A stretch of 64,000 nucleotides of DNA from Cladocopium goreaui (taxonomy: Eukaryota; Sar; Dinophyceae; Suessiales; Symbiodiniaceae): the NCBI GenBank assembly GCA_947184155.2, contig CAMXCT020006756.1, forward strand, positions 379,001-443,000, read 5' to 3'. Positions 12,571 through 25,300 of this stretch are shown piece by piece. Made by a program: the position numbers and the translations under genes. The notes beneath the pieces are model-generated. The model was not told the origin of the DNA. It made no database searches and saw only the letters and a list, made by a program, of their open reading frames with translations. How positions within the stretch are numbered: the stretch's first letter is position 1; every line of letters starts with the position of its first letter.

Positions 12571-13382
12571 AAACAAAAAAAACATCTTCCAGAATTAAAA
12601 TTATTCTATGTACACTCCTGGGATATTCTATGTACACCGTTTTTTTTCCAATTATGGAAGATGCCCCAAAACCTGTTTTTCAAAATTCTGTATTCTATGT
12701 TCTCGTACTTTCTTTTATATATATTAGATGTCTATTAGATGTATAAAGGTGTTAAACATGTATAATATACATGTATCTAGATGCACAACGATGCATATAG
12801 ATGTATATAGTAGTTATATGTAGTATTATGCAACTATAAAATGACAATAATGTCATATCTTCCTTACCACAAAGTACGATTATCATTTTATAACAGGCAG
12901 GCCGCCTGCAGGTAGTAAGTTGTTTTGGTTTCTTATATTATGCCTATTGTTGTAGCAGTGACCTGAATCACTATTTGCCATTTTATAATGTTTCAAAAGC
13001 TTATTGCATGCGTGCAAGATTCATGTTTGTTTTTATTGAATATCCATTATATAAGGTACACTTACTTTGCAAATCTTTGCAATATAAACAATTTCTTTTG
13101 ATAATTACAGGTTTTACCAGCACAAACTGAGAAAAACATACCCGGAGAATCCCGGAGAAATCAGGTTTGCACAGTTTTTGTTCTTATAAGATGCCCTGGA
13201 GGTGCCTTATAGAATGACAGTTTGTCACTTTCAGTATAAATCTCTGATAATTTGTGAAATTTCCACTCCCACCTTATAAAATGTATATCGGGTAATCACC
13301 AAAAAAGTAAATTGTCTGGGCCACGATCTATAAGCCGTTTTTTTGGACTCTGGTCTGTCATATTATAAGAATGCGTTTTTTC
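12571..13382. other. AT-rich intergenic DNA, no gene seen
   Basis: Stop codons are frequent in every frame. The only patterns are several scattered TTATAAAATG-like decamers and a short GGCAGGCCGCCTGC palindrome near 12897. Confidence 0.5.
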
Positions 13383-13480
13383 TTATAAAATGCTAATTGG
13401 AGTTCCCTATATTGCTTCTCCTGAATTATATGCATTCTATAAGGAATTTTTCCCGTGGAACTCCCATTTCATAAGGAATT
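13383..13480. repeat. Short foldback hairpin
   Basis: TTATAAAATGCTAATTGGAG at about 13384 is roughly mirrored by GGAACTCCCATTTCATAAG at 13461-13479. The loop is AT-rich. Confidence 0.5.
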
Positions 13481-13777
13481 TCTTATAAAATGGCGCCCCC
13501 CGGGTTCAACTTAATATTATAAGGGGGATCATGTAAATATACGGATATGATTTTCCAGAATTTTCCAGAATATGAATGAGTATGGATGTATTTGCCAATG
13601 GATTGGGAACATCTATAGGAAACCCATGGTTTTTGTCATCCAACAGACGGATTTCCTGCTGAGGATCCGGTGGGCAGACCCTACACGGTCATTGGGGAGG
13701 CAGGGGTCTGGAATCTTTGGCACTGCTTGGTGGCTGGAAGTTTTCTAACTTCGTTTTTTTTGGAATGATGAACCCAG

Positions 13778-13833
13778 TTGAATATATATATATATTATAG
13801 TATAGTATATTATATTATATTATATTATATGAT
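13778..13833. repeat. AT-rich microsatellite (AT, ATATT)
   Basis: A run of AT dinucleotides followed by TATATTATATT units. Confidence 0.9.
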
Positions 13834-14602
13834 GTTTGAAGTCTCGGATTTTTTTTCATAGGAATGATCTGTTTTTGCATATTTGGGGGACAACTTGAGG
13901 GCACCAGCCAAGGACAGGAGACTAAACACATGTGACAACTTATGTATCCTCAGTAGCCCAGTAGCTGCATTTGGACCAAAACCCATAAAGCATCATCAAA
14001 CACGGGTTCAATACCCAGTATGTGTGCTCATTATAGTTGGTTAATGTTGCTGATCTTGCATGCTCCATTGATTTGTTTCAACTGTTTGAGACCTCAGAAT
14101 ACATAAGGTACCCTGTATGTATAACCATTGTAGTTGGTAATATGTCTAGGTCATATTTCCAATTATTTCCTCATATTTCCCCAATAATATAACTATTAAA
14201 TGTTGTTATGTCAATCTTTTCAGGGGAGAAAAACATCAAAACCACCTCCAAGCGTTAGGCGGAACTGCTGCGTTTGGGCGCGCCGGAGTTGGCAGAACGT
14301 CTCAGTCTGGTGGTGAAGGTACCTTGGTCCATCTTACCAGCACTGATGGTTTCTTCAGATTGCGGAAAGCATCAGATTCATTACTTTATCAGTTGAATTA
14401 TTGAGACCAATGGGCCTCAAAGATGCTTAAGTAGATTTGACTAGCGTTTTCAGGTGCGTGGTTCTGATGCTGTGATATGGCCCAAATCGATTGCATTTTC
14501 TGCTGATTTGATTTGCGTTGCCTTTCATATGGCCAGTGGGTCTTTGATGGTCCTGCTGGTGAGAATTTCCTAGACCAACCAGTGAGAAACTTGATGGGGC
14601 AG
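13834..14602. other. Upstream flank of the 14.6-21.2 kb gene
   Basis: No exon is firmly supported. A GC-richer island at 14245-14330 is open in one frame and ends in a possible GT donor (GTGAAG|GTACC), and 14527-14551 may be a small exon encoding WVFDGPA. Either could be an upstream exon of the next gene. Confidence 0.3.
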
Positions 14603-17600
14603 GCCAACGAAATTCGCTTCATCAAAGACAACGTGGAAGAGGGCAAGAAGGACCAGCCTCACCGGAAAACGCTACGGGTGCACGGTCAGATTGCCCCTAA
14701 TAAATGATCCCCTTGAAGGGAAAACATGGACTGACCCAGCAGTCAAGGATTATTCGCCACCAATAGGGGAACTCTCTTCCTGATGGCCCATATGGTGGCC
14801 CGTCTTTCAGGACATTTTGAACATCAAAAGGGCATGGAAGAGCATGGTGGTGATGCAGCGGAAGGCCCTGAAATTCACGGGCCTCTCCAGTTGCTTGGTA
14901 TACAGATGGGCCCAGGTCGTGGGCCCCTGGGCGGCTCACGGAATACATCGGATATGTGCTACTTATAGCGATATCAAGAAAAGGTATCCTTCACCAGGGG
15001 CTAGCCATCCTGAAGGACCACAACATGGTCAACATGGTGGATTTTGGGGTCGCAAAAAGTGTTGACCCCACACAGTGATCCACCGGATGCAGTTCCTCCT
15101 GAGGATTTGCCAAGACTCGTCCAGATGAAGAGCAGGGAACCGATACCAAAGCCGAGGCCTGTCACCTTTGTTGGCTGCTCTTGGTGGGGACAGAACGGTC
15201 ATACTCAACTGAGATCCGCATGGTGCTGAGCATTGTTTATGTTTGATTATGTGTTTGATTTGTGGTACGCGAAGAGGGAATAATGATGAATTAGTTTTAT
15301 GAGTGCAAAGTATGTGTGTTTGATATGTGTTCTTTCTCCTGGATATATTCAACCCATCCAAATCCCGTGTTGCGAACCGCCCAGGCCGAGATTCTGGCAA
15401 TGCCAGCCATGGAGGAAAGGGAGAAACTCGAGTCCTTCTGGTTCAAGTTTCAGCTTTTTGGCTGATGGCGGACCATGGGGATCCATGGGGGTCCAAAGTT
15501 TTTGAAGCAAAAATGGAGTGAGATACCCATGACATCCCATGACCCATGACCATCCGGTTGCATTGAGGTACCAGGTGAGATGCTGGTAATCAAATTGCTC
15601 CACATGGGCCCGTTTTCAATCCTACTTGGCTCCAGGTTTGTGCAGCACTGTAGAATTTGGCATGATATGGCATGATGAAAAATCGTTTGGCTTGAACCCA
15701 TGGCCAACAGGGATTTCTATGTGCGTTTGTATATACTGGGCGATTGCCAAAAACAGTGACTCATGGCTTCTCTACCTCTCACAGCTACACGGCCTGGGTG
15801 TTGGAAGCAAACCGCCAGGCTGGGTGTTGGCTGTGGCGTGGAAGTGGGTGAGGATGAGGATCGCTTCCCCGTGCGCTTCAGATGTCGCTGGGATTGGAGC
15901 GCCGCTTGTGACACCATTGGAGCGGGTAATGAGTTCCTGTACTGCCAAAGTTTGCGAGCAATCCCATGCGCTTTCAGTTGTTGCCTTTGATTACTGGTAC
16001 TGCAGCAAGTAAGTTTGGCAACATGGGTGAATTGGGTGAATCGCATGATGAATTTAAAAGCTTGACAAACTGCAGAAATTATTCCTCCAGATTCACCAGT
16101 TTCTGTTGGCCAGAAATCGCTTGAGAATGGGGGCCCAAGGGAAGCTAAGCTGCCTGGTGCTGAGGTTTGCTGTTGATTTTCATCCTCCTATCACCAGAGC
16201 ATTGCTCACTGTTGGGCTCTCAGGGTTTAGAAGCGACCGGACCCAGCGGGCAGAATGGTGGCTGCGGTTTTCCCTAGTATCGATCCATGAACACCATAGT
16301 ATTTAGTCATATTTGGCATATATCAATATCTAATAATATCTATATGTATATATATATATGGATATATATATATCCCATTCAATGAGCTCATAACTATACA
16401 ATATATACAATGACCTCACCACAATGTGATGGTGGGGGGAAATCATCCCAACAAATGGCTGATTTCAGGGAATGACACGCATGTGTGGCCCCTTAGCTAG
16501 CGGGCCGGTGGTATTCTCCCTGTTCTTCAAGCAAATATATAGGTCTATTTCAAGGGCGCGAATATCTGTATATATCTTTGAGTACTATATCCGCGAAGGC
16601 TCCGCAAAAGTGAATTTCCGACACATGGATTCCGCAAAAGCAAAATGCACACCGCGAAAGTTTCGCGAAAGAGATTTCGATAGAGAAGAGCGCATAGAAC
16701 AAAAGTTGTGAAGGTTTCGGACATGCCTGAGATGAATCTTTGGATGATAAAGAAGCCATAGGCCCATAGGCAAGCTGGGTAATTTTCTGCATTATTTGCG
16801 AAAGAAATGAATTTAGTGACTTGGTCCAGAGGCTGCTGAGTTTCTTCTTCAGCCTAGTGTTCGTCACTTTGAATGTCCTCCTCAGCCGGGGATCCCAGCT
16901 CTGGGATTCCATCTGAACCTGCTGCTTTTGGGGACCATTTTATACCATTTTTTGGGAGTAATCAACAGGTCTAAACAGACTTTCCATAGGCAAACTAAAC
17001 CTCAGATGGTGAGCAGAGCTCCGGTTCTGAGGGCGGTGCCCTGGACCTAGAGCCTGAAACTGACCCATTGCCAGAAGGTTTGTGATGAAGAAACAGACGG
17101 CAGCGGCGGTTTCAAATTGAGCATTCTTAGTGATCTTAGTGTTCTTGTGCGGGTGTATGATCTTGGGGTGTTGGGGGGTCAGACCTGGAAAAGAACAGAG
17201 TTGCTCATGTTGCTCTCACATCTATCGTGTTCTATGCATTACTAGAGCCGATCGGTTTGCCCAATACCAGTCCCTGCCAGCCAACCCAAAGTGTGGTTGA
17301 CACTGCCAGGTGATCCTTCTCACGTTCCTCAGATCTGGAAAATGGGCAGTTGGGAACTATATAATCTTAACCAAAAGAGATGAGATGCAATGATTTCTAA
17401 GATCTAGCCATTGCCTATAATCTGGTCATCGGTTGTGGATGATTGTGGATGATTGTGGCACCAAAATGGTTGTAGATGATGTGCGTTAACGATGCAGCTC
17501 TTTTGTCATGTCTCCGGCATTGGTTGCTGTCATGGTGATTGATAGCCGCTGGCCACTACTACATGCCACTACACTATTCGGTACTCCGGGATGCTCCGAG

Positions 17601-20600
17601 TGATTGAATGATTGAATATGGGTTTGTCTGAAAATAGTGTACCCCTACACCCAATGGTTAGTGATCATTATCCCTACTAAATGGCTATAATTGGGGGTAT
17701 ACCCCATTTTCAGACATACCCATATGATTGAATATGATTGAATCCTATTTTTGTTTCCTTTTGTTTCCTAGGATGATGCCCCTCAGATGCAAATCATTCC
17801 ATTGAACCCTCCCGGAATTTGCAGTCATTGGAGATCCGACTGAACCCTGGGCTCCCAACCTGACCTAGACTTCATTCTTCCAAGCTAAGCCAAACTGTAC
17901 GCCCCTGAGCCAATTTGATGCTCAACCCCCTTGTCTTGGGAATTGATCATCCCAAAACAATAATGACCGCCCTAAGTTCAAATGCAAACGAACCGCCAAG
18001 GTATTGGTTTGATCCATTTTGATCCTCTAGTAGTTCCATCCTCTGTGGCATCCACCATTTGGTTCTACGAGTTCCACGAGTTCCATGTCCGTCAGGTGAT
18101 CATTGCGAGTTTGTCGGTCAGTAGCTGCTGCTTAGCCTTCGTCCTCTACGACTTTCTGGACATCGACCCTCGGCGACGAACGAAACTAGCTGCAGCTGGG
18201 GCTTGGTTGGAAGCTGGTTGATATCCATTGGACCACAGCTACAAACCATCCCCAAAATCACCATAAATGGGTGCTACAAACCATCCCCAAATGCTACAGT
18301 AGCTTTATGGCTTTGGGTTTCCCACATTCATGTAATGATTCCTTATTATCCAGGATGAACATGGATGAACACCAAAGTTGCATGTGCACAAGGCCTTCCA
18401 ACAAAGAAATGGCCGTCTAATGGTACCCCCAACCGATGCAAGGACAGCGTGCAGCGCCTTGAACAGCAGATTGCAGAGATGAAGGCGCAATCCTGGCTGA
18501 TATTGGCTGATTGGACCTTGGAAAGTGTTGTAATTTGGCCCGAAATTCTATGCCGTACATGCTTGATGATTATTGATGATTAGATGTGCATGAGCAGAAT
18601 TTGTCCTGAAATGCCTGAAATTCCAAAAAGTACTTAGGAGGTGCAATCGGCCACTAGCCTTGTGCCAACTGCTTTGCCAAACATGCTAAACATTTTATAA
18701 CCCAAAATTCATCTTGTGACCCTGTGACGTGCAGGCAACGACCCAACGGGTGGAACGTCGTCGGCAAGACTTGCAGGCAAAGGGTATGGGCCTGGCATAT
18801 GATGTTTTGGAACAAAATAACTTGACAAAACCACTTACATGTAATGATTTTTCTGATTTTTCTGATTCGTTTGGGACATATATGGAAATATTGAGTCACT
18901 AGCGGCCAGAATCAATTGTCATCAAATATCATGTCACAATTGTCGTGCCACTGAGTCTGTGGGCCACCACCTGTGCCGAAAGAATTGTGGACCTCCAAAA
19001 TCCAAGAATATCCCAATAATATCCAATTAATAACCTCCAAGACCCCAAAAGTCACTAGGATGCATTAGGCCCTGTCAAACTTATCAGGCCATCTTAGGGG
19101 TACTTGGGGCCAGGCCTTCTTTGCGCGTGTGCACCTGCTGATGTCACTGTGGCAGATGAGGACCTTGCCACGATTGGAGATGTTCCTTGGACTGGGCTTG
19201 AAGCGCAACAACCTCCAAGTAGGTGATGGTTTCGTGCTAGAACCTATTTGGCACGTTTTTATAGGTGTCTCGGTGTCTCTCTATCGTGTTGTCAGCAGAC
19301 CTGGGTTTTAGATGGTTTCAGGTTGAAGCAGCTGGGCATCATGCTGGAAGATGAGGAAGTCAGCGCCTGGCCTGACATCTTTGACCGTCCCAGGGCTCTG
19401 ATAGTGTTAGTTGTATTGTGGAAGCCGTTGGAACGCATTATGATATATTATATAATATATGATATAATTACATTAAATGATGTTCCATGTTGAAGTTCGG
19501 TAGCAGTACATTTTTTACCGGAGGTTTTCCAAGTCAAGGATCTGTTTGAAAGCCTTTGGCTGCATCCAATTCTTGATCCTTTGGCCATCAGAGATGCGTT
19601 TGATGTATAATTATATGTTCTTCATAGTTCTTCATATAATAATCCATATACTCATCGACGTAATTGGCGTCACAGTGCAGATCTATTCCATCCTATTCCT
19701 TCATCCATTGTCCATCTATCCGCAGCCTCGGAGGGGCCCTGGGGTCGGCTGAGGTGCCATGCAAGCCGTGCTGCATGTGCCTCGGCTGCAGGATTTTCAG
19801 CCCTTTTTGTCCCTGATGGATCGAACTGGAACCACAGGATTTGCCACAGAGATTGGTGAGGCATCCCATGTGCCAGGCCAGACTCAGTCAGTAGGAAAAA
19901 AAGATGATGACACACCGGAACATGATGGATTGACGCTTCCATCACTAGGCATGTAATTGTGTAGTGCTTCCAAGACATTGCCCCTCCAATTTTCGAAGAT
20001 GTATGACCCTCCCTGGGATGCTGCTAGGAAATGGTGGACAAGTTGAGGGCTTTGGAAAGCACCATGCTGCCTTTGCCATTGTGGCAAGAGGATGGTGCCT
20101 TGAGTCCCCTGGACTAGAACTGGAACCTGGAAAATCTATCGGGGCTTAATGGGGCTTAAGAGAGTTTACGGAAATTTGATGGGATTTTGGATGGATCTTC
20201 AGAGAATTTGACAGAGGTCTCAGGATGTCAACTCCGTGGCCTTGCGTGGCTAGATAAGTTTGCTGAGTCCAACAGACCACATGCAGGTCATGGTTGGAAT
20301 ATGCATGAATATTCCACATAGATAAAGTAATAAAATAATATAAAAATATATAAAATATATAAAGTGCATTGTTTCCTTCCTCATCCTTTATTACAAACAT
20401 TTACAAACACATGTTATAATACGGCTGCTAAAGCCGCTCAACAGGTCCATCTCAGATTGATGCGCTGAGGTCCATCGCAGAAGTACGACTTCTTGCAGCT
20501 CCTCCAGCCGTTAAGCACATCCACTGGCAAGGCCTGACGTTCGAATCGTTCATCGATTTGGAGGATTGATTTCCACATTTCTATAGCAACCTGCTGTAGT

Positions 20601-21170
20601 GGGTTACATATGGGTTACATATGGTTTTCCAGCAGAGCGCAAATCATGTATGTATCGTGTATATAGTATATATATATAGTATATATATATAGTATATATA
20701 TATATATATAGTATATATATATAGTATATATATATATGTATCTCTGTGTGTGTGTTGGTTTGGTAGATGACTGCCATTAACCAAATGTGGTGATGTGTTG
20801 GTATCGGCCATGCCCTTACCGTAACCCCCAGGAGTTGATGGTGCGCTTGCCGGACGCCACAGTGGCCCTGAGGGAACTGATGAATCAAATTCTGGATTCG
20901 CGTGCGCCTGCCTGAACTCATACATCAAGATGAAAACTATAGTAGTTATAGAGATCTGTAGAATCTGCGACACCTAGAAGGGGCTGAAAAGATCTGAAAA
21001 GACTAATTAGTATCCTGCCTATGTAGGTGGGATCTGATCCTTTGTTGTATTGAATATTTACGAGGAAAGCCCACAGGTATCCTCCAACCAATTTTTTCTC
21101 CTTTCAACACTATAGAGAGGCCATGGCACACCGACTCTTGACTGCTCGACTTGAGAAAAAGCGTCGATAG
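14603..21170 (+). CDS. Many-exon protein of unknown family, one TM segment and coiled coil
   Basis: I do not recognise the family. The last eleven exons form one phase-consistent chain: 18096-18158, 18443-18484, 18735-18776, 19114-19218, 19299-19403, 19524-19592, 19792-19848, 20028-20094, 20445-20563, 20832-20903, 21120-21170 (792 nt, 263 residues plus TAG). It begins with a hydrophobic stretch (VIIASLSVSSCCLAFVLYD), then a charged coiled coil (DSVQRLEQQIAEMK, then ATTQRVERRRQDLQ), and ends in LTARLEKKRR. Donors in this chain are GA, GC, GC, GT, GT, GA, GA, GT, GA, GC. Weaker upstream exons are 14603-14677 (with FIKDNVEEGKKDQPHRKTLR), 14811-14886, 14998-15058, 15104-15156, 15385-15446 (with ILAMPAMEEREKLESFWF), 15785-15818, 15859-15925 and 17006-17077. 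The true 5' end is unknown, and the 45-nt intron at 15059 is suspiciously short. Confidence 0.6.
16326..16376. repeat. AT microsatellite in intron
   Basis: (TA)n with a GGATATATATATATCC palindrome inside a large intron of the unknown gene. Confidence 0.8.
17616..17725. mobile_element. Hairpin MITE, ~110 bp
   Basis: The left arm ATATGGGTTTGTCTGAAAAT (17616 on) pairs with the right arm ATTTTCAGACATACCCATAT (ending 17725), with one mismatch in 20. ATGATTGAAT-like sequence lies on both outer sides and could be a target duplication. The element sits in an intron. Confidence 0.75.
18232..18298. repeat. Dispersed repeat containing CTACAAACCATCCCCAAA
   Basis: CTACAAACCATCCCCAAA occurs twice (18238 and 18274) around AATCACCATAAATGGGTG. 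A diverged relative lies at 56702-56770. Confidence 0.6.
20655..20738. repeat. (TATATAG/TA)n microsatellite in intron
   Basis: AGTATATATATATAG units repeat between exons 20445-20563 and 20832-20903. Confidence 0.9.
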
Positions 21171-21977
21171 TGCTCCCATGTTTTGTTGCAGTGATGACCT
21201 GATTGACATATCAGAAAGACCGAACGAAAACAAATGCACATGTTTCTTGGCGGTTTCCAGATTGGGGTTCCACCCAAATGTCCAGTGGCGGAGTGGTCCC
21301 GAGGTTACAACACCCCCCTGGTCGGCTTGGGCACTGGGCCTGGATTCTCAGGAAACTGCCATCACCCAAGGGACTGGCCCCAAGAACCGTGGAAATGTTG
21401 GCATGTTTACCCCCCAGAAACAAAAACAGTTTGTTGACCTCTTTGAGCAGCTTCTGCCGCGCTCCCGTTTTCACTTTAGGTTGGTCATCATTCTGGCACT
21501 CAGCAGTTCCGACTTCGTTTCCATTGTAGTGCCTCGGGCAGCATCTAGACTTCAGATGCCAATGGATGGTTCTGGATGGTGGTAGGTGCCTCCGAAGGTG
21601 CCTCGGAATACTTCCAGAGTTCTGTCACTGTCCCAGTACATATCAAAGTAATTATATCTAAGGTTCTACGTCTAGAAACTCCTCCTCATTCCTTTTGGAT
21701 CTGCATTCGGGAGTGTTCGGCCCGTGGTCCATAGTGTCCTTTGTTGGGTGCTCCTCTCAATCAACGAGGGTGCATCACTTTGTGGGAAAAAAATGTTGGC
21801 TGCACCGGTATTCGGTATGGGTCAATATGTTGCTACCCCAAACACTTGGACAGTTTTTGGGGACACTAATGGAGAAAATGCAAATCCCTGATTTTGATTG
21901 ATTTTGGTCATATGACTAGAGGGTCAATTGACGCAGATGTAATGAAGAGTCGCATCAAAGTTTTACATTTGATATAA

Positions 21978-22010
<33 letters not shown>

Positions 22011-22341
22011 TTCTCTATATGTTATATATATATATGCAAAAAACAATTCCCTATATAGTATGTGACTTCCCCAGAGTGACTGCCAAGAGTGCAAACCGCA
22101 CACTCCCAGCTTAAGGACTTGCTCAACGGCAGCTTGGCACAAACACTTGGTGGCTGGTGGTGTCATTTTTCAACATCCCATTTCAGTGGTACCAAATGTG
22201 GAAGTTTGGGATGGTGAGAAATGGGAAGAATGGAAAATCCATCCATATCAGCCTACAGTTCCGCAGTTCATGGACTAACTTGGGAACGAAGCTCCCGGTG
22301 GCTCGAGCAACCCATAGAAATCGGGCCGCATCATTGCTCTG
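21171..22341. other. Intergenic spacer between the unknown gene and RPL23
   Basis: Several short frames are open (for example 21203-21529), but none shows a family pattern or a consistent exon chain. The spacer contains a CT microsatellite at 21979-22013. The transcription start and 5' leader of RPL23 should lie here; I see no recognisable promoter element. Confidence 0.4.
21979..22013. repeat. (CT)n microsatellite
   Basis: An interrupted run of CT dinucleotides followed by a short TATATA run at 22018-22035. Confidence 0.9.
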
Positions 22342-25300
22342 ATGAAGAAGGGACGTGCGGCCAAGCAATGCCACTCGGATTCAGCGCGGGATCTCGGGAC
22401 TTTGAAATTTCGAGGTTCGGGCACAGCTAAAACTTTAGAGAAGCAAGTGGCCCCCCAAACGAAGGTTGGATGTACAAGATGAATCAAGATGACCTGTTGG
22501 TTTCTTTGGTACTCTTGCCCTAAGCTGTGCCCTCCGGCCTTGAAATTGTTGGATACTTGAGACTTGAGACTCATGTACTTCAACCTTGGTGACCCGTTGT
22601 TTATTCTTTTTAGGCATTGAATGGAGCAACAGCACACATCACCAAAACGTCTGAGACTGATTGAACATAGCCAGTTTATTGATGGTATATATATAGTCGA
22701 CATCAATAAGTAGCCACAGTTACGTCATAGTTCCTGCCATCTGGACTGCAGCCGGTGGAAGTTCCAGTGTAATGAGTCAGGTAAGATGCGCATGGCGCAG
22801 GGTTGCAGCGTGGCCTCCCTGTTGAACTGTGCTGACAACAGTGGAGCCAAGTGACCCGTCTATAGCTGGATGGTTTCGACTGGAAATGAATGGAACATCC
22901 CTACGATGGATGATCTGGATTGATTTGGAGGTACCCCAATTTTAGGAAACCTCCAATTTGTTTTTAATTTTTTTAAAGGAATCTTTGAAGTTTAGAGCTA
23001 CTTTTCGTATTTACCACCCCCATGACTGTTCGGAACAGTTGAATTTTTATCCGACTGTTCAAAATGTTTGCCGTGGAACACCATGGATCTACAGTACCCT
23101 TCTTGGTCCAGCCATCGTTTTAGTGGTCCCAACTGGGTTCTTTGCTTGAAAGATTATGAGTTAAATTATCAATGTATACCATTGGTGAGGTATTTGCGGG
23201 GACGGGTTCCTGGCTATACCTGAACTTGGAAGGAACCTCTACATCTTTGCGGTGATTGGCATCGGCGGGCGCTTGAACAAGCTTCCGAACTTTGCCAGAA
23301 ATAATACTTTGAGATTGCAAATCTTAATTGTATGAGATTATATGCATAATAGGTGCTGGTGGTCTCCCAAATCAATCCGAAAGAACCGCCCTTCAAGACT
23401 GGTAAGGAACATTGGCATCCATGTCCATCAATTTTGGGGCGATTCAGGGTCCATTTAGTTTGGTGACACGGTAGTGACATCATATCCATACAAATTCCAT
23501 GAGTTTATGGACAACTGCAACCTTCATAGCATCCATTTCCCCCGCTGTGTCTTTTTCTGCCAGGAACTGCTCCCCTGGGGATCTGGTCCTCTGCAGCGTC
23601 AAGAAGGGCAAGCCCGAGCTGCGCAAGAAGGTCCTGAAGGGCGTGGTGATCCGCCAGAAGAAGGCACGGCAGCCACGTGGAGGAAACAAGCGGCTTATGT
23701 ATCATTGTGATACTTCGTCTATCACTGGATAAGATATATGAATTATAATTGAATAATATATATATATAACATAGACCCGGGCAAGCCGGCGGCGGAAGTT
23801 TCCCAAGAATAAATGACCTATAGTTCAAGGCCAGCCTGTCCCGAGCGTGTCCTTCCCTGGACAAGCGGTTTTTTTTTTCAGCGAGAGACGAAGCAAAGTC
23901 TTCACACTCCACACTTCACACTTCACTCTTCGCACTCCAAACTTCACACTCCACAGTCCACACTTCACACTTCTCACTTCTCACTGCTTCCTTCACAATC
24001 CAAACTTCACACTCCACACTTCACACTTCGCACTTCACAGTCCACACTTCTCACTTCTCACTGCTTCCTTCACACTCCAAACTTCACACTTCACACTTCT
24101 CACTTCGCACTTCACACTCCACACTTCACACTCCACACTTCACAGTCCACACTTCACACTTCTCACTTCGCACTGCTTCCTTCACACTCCAAACCTCACA
24201 CTTCACACTTCTCACTTTGCACTTCACACTCCACACTTCACACTTCACACTTCTCACTTCGCACTTCACACTCCACATTTCACACTTCACACTTCACAGT
24301 CCACACTTCACACTTCTCACTGCTCACTGCTCACTGCTTCCTTCACACTCCAAACTTCACACTTCACACTCACTTCGCACTTCACATTCCACATTTCACA
24401 CTTCACACTTCACAGTCCACACTTCACACTTCTTACTGCTCACTGCTTCCTTCACACTCCAAACTTCACACTTCACACTCCACACTCCACACTTCACACT
24501 GCACTCTTTGCACTCCAAACTTCACACTCCACACTTCACAGTCCACACTTCACTTTCTAGTCATTTATTCTTGGGACACTAATGCCGTCACTTCTACTTC
24601 CCACTGTCATTACCTAAAAAGGGGCCAGTCCAAACAGTTACAATACTCATTGTCACTACAGTTACAGCCACAACGGTCATTGTCAAAGTAGTCTTTGTCA
24701 TAGTATCTATGGTCACAGTAGTCATGATCAGAATAGTCACAGTCACAGTCACATCAGGTATGGTCACACTAATCAAAGTCACGGTGGTCATTTTATGGAG
24801 GTTATCAACATACAACCGCACGAACGATGGAATTACTTCACACTCCACACTTGTCACTTCTCACTGCTTCCTTCACACTCCAAACTTAAACTTCACACTC
24901 CACACTTCACACTTCTCACTTCCCACTGCTTCCTTCACACTGCACACTTCACACTGCACTCTTCACGCCCCACACTTCACTGCTCTAAACCTACGTGCAA
25001 CGGCGTCGGAAAATTGTAGCTCCAAAACCGGATCTCGACGCCAGAGCGAAAAAAAAGACGATTTTGAAGCACTTTTTAAAAGGATTTTTAAAAGGAAAAT
25101 TACTAGCGCCAAAATGGAGGAAATCTGCTGACAAATCACTGTCGCAGCCTTCATGCAGCCACTCCAATACGATTTACGAAGTTCAGCTGCAAAAGACAAT
25201 AGTATTACGCATGCAGCCTCAGCATGAAGCAACCTTGACGCAGCTATTACAATGCGATCTGCGGAGACTGAGTTGCAAAACACAATAGAACTACGCGCAA

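Noticed and set aside
13940-14030. B-box-like GGGTTCAATACCC that could mark a tRNA or SINE
   Set aside because: No convincing A box, acceptor stem or target duplication around it.
23813-24691. 292-codon Ser/His/Thr-rich frame
   Set aside because: Product of the 7-bp minisatellite inside the RPL23 intron.
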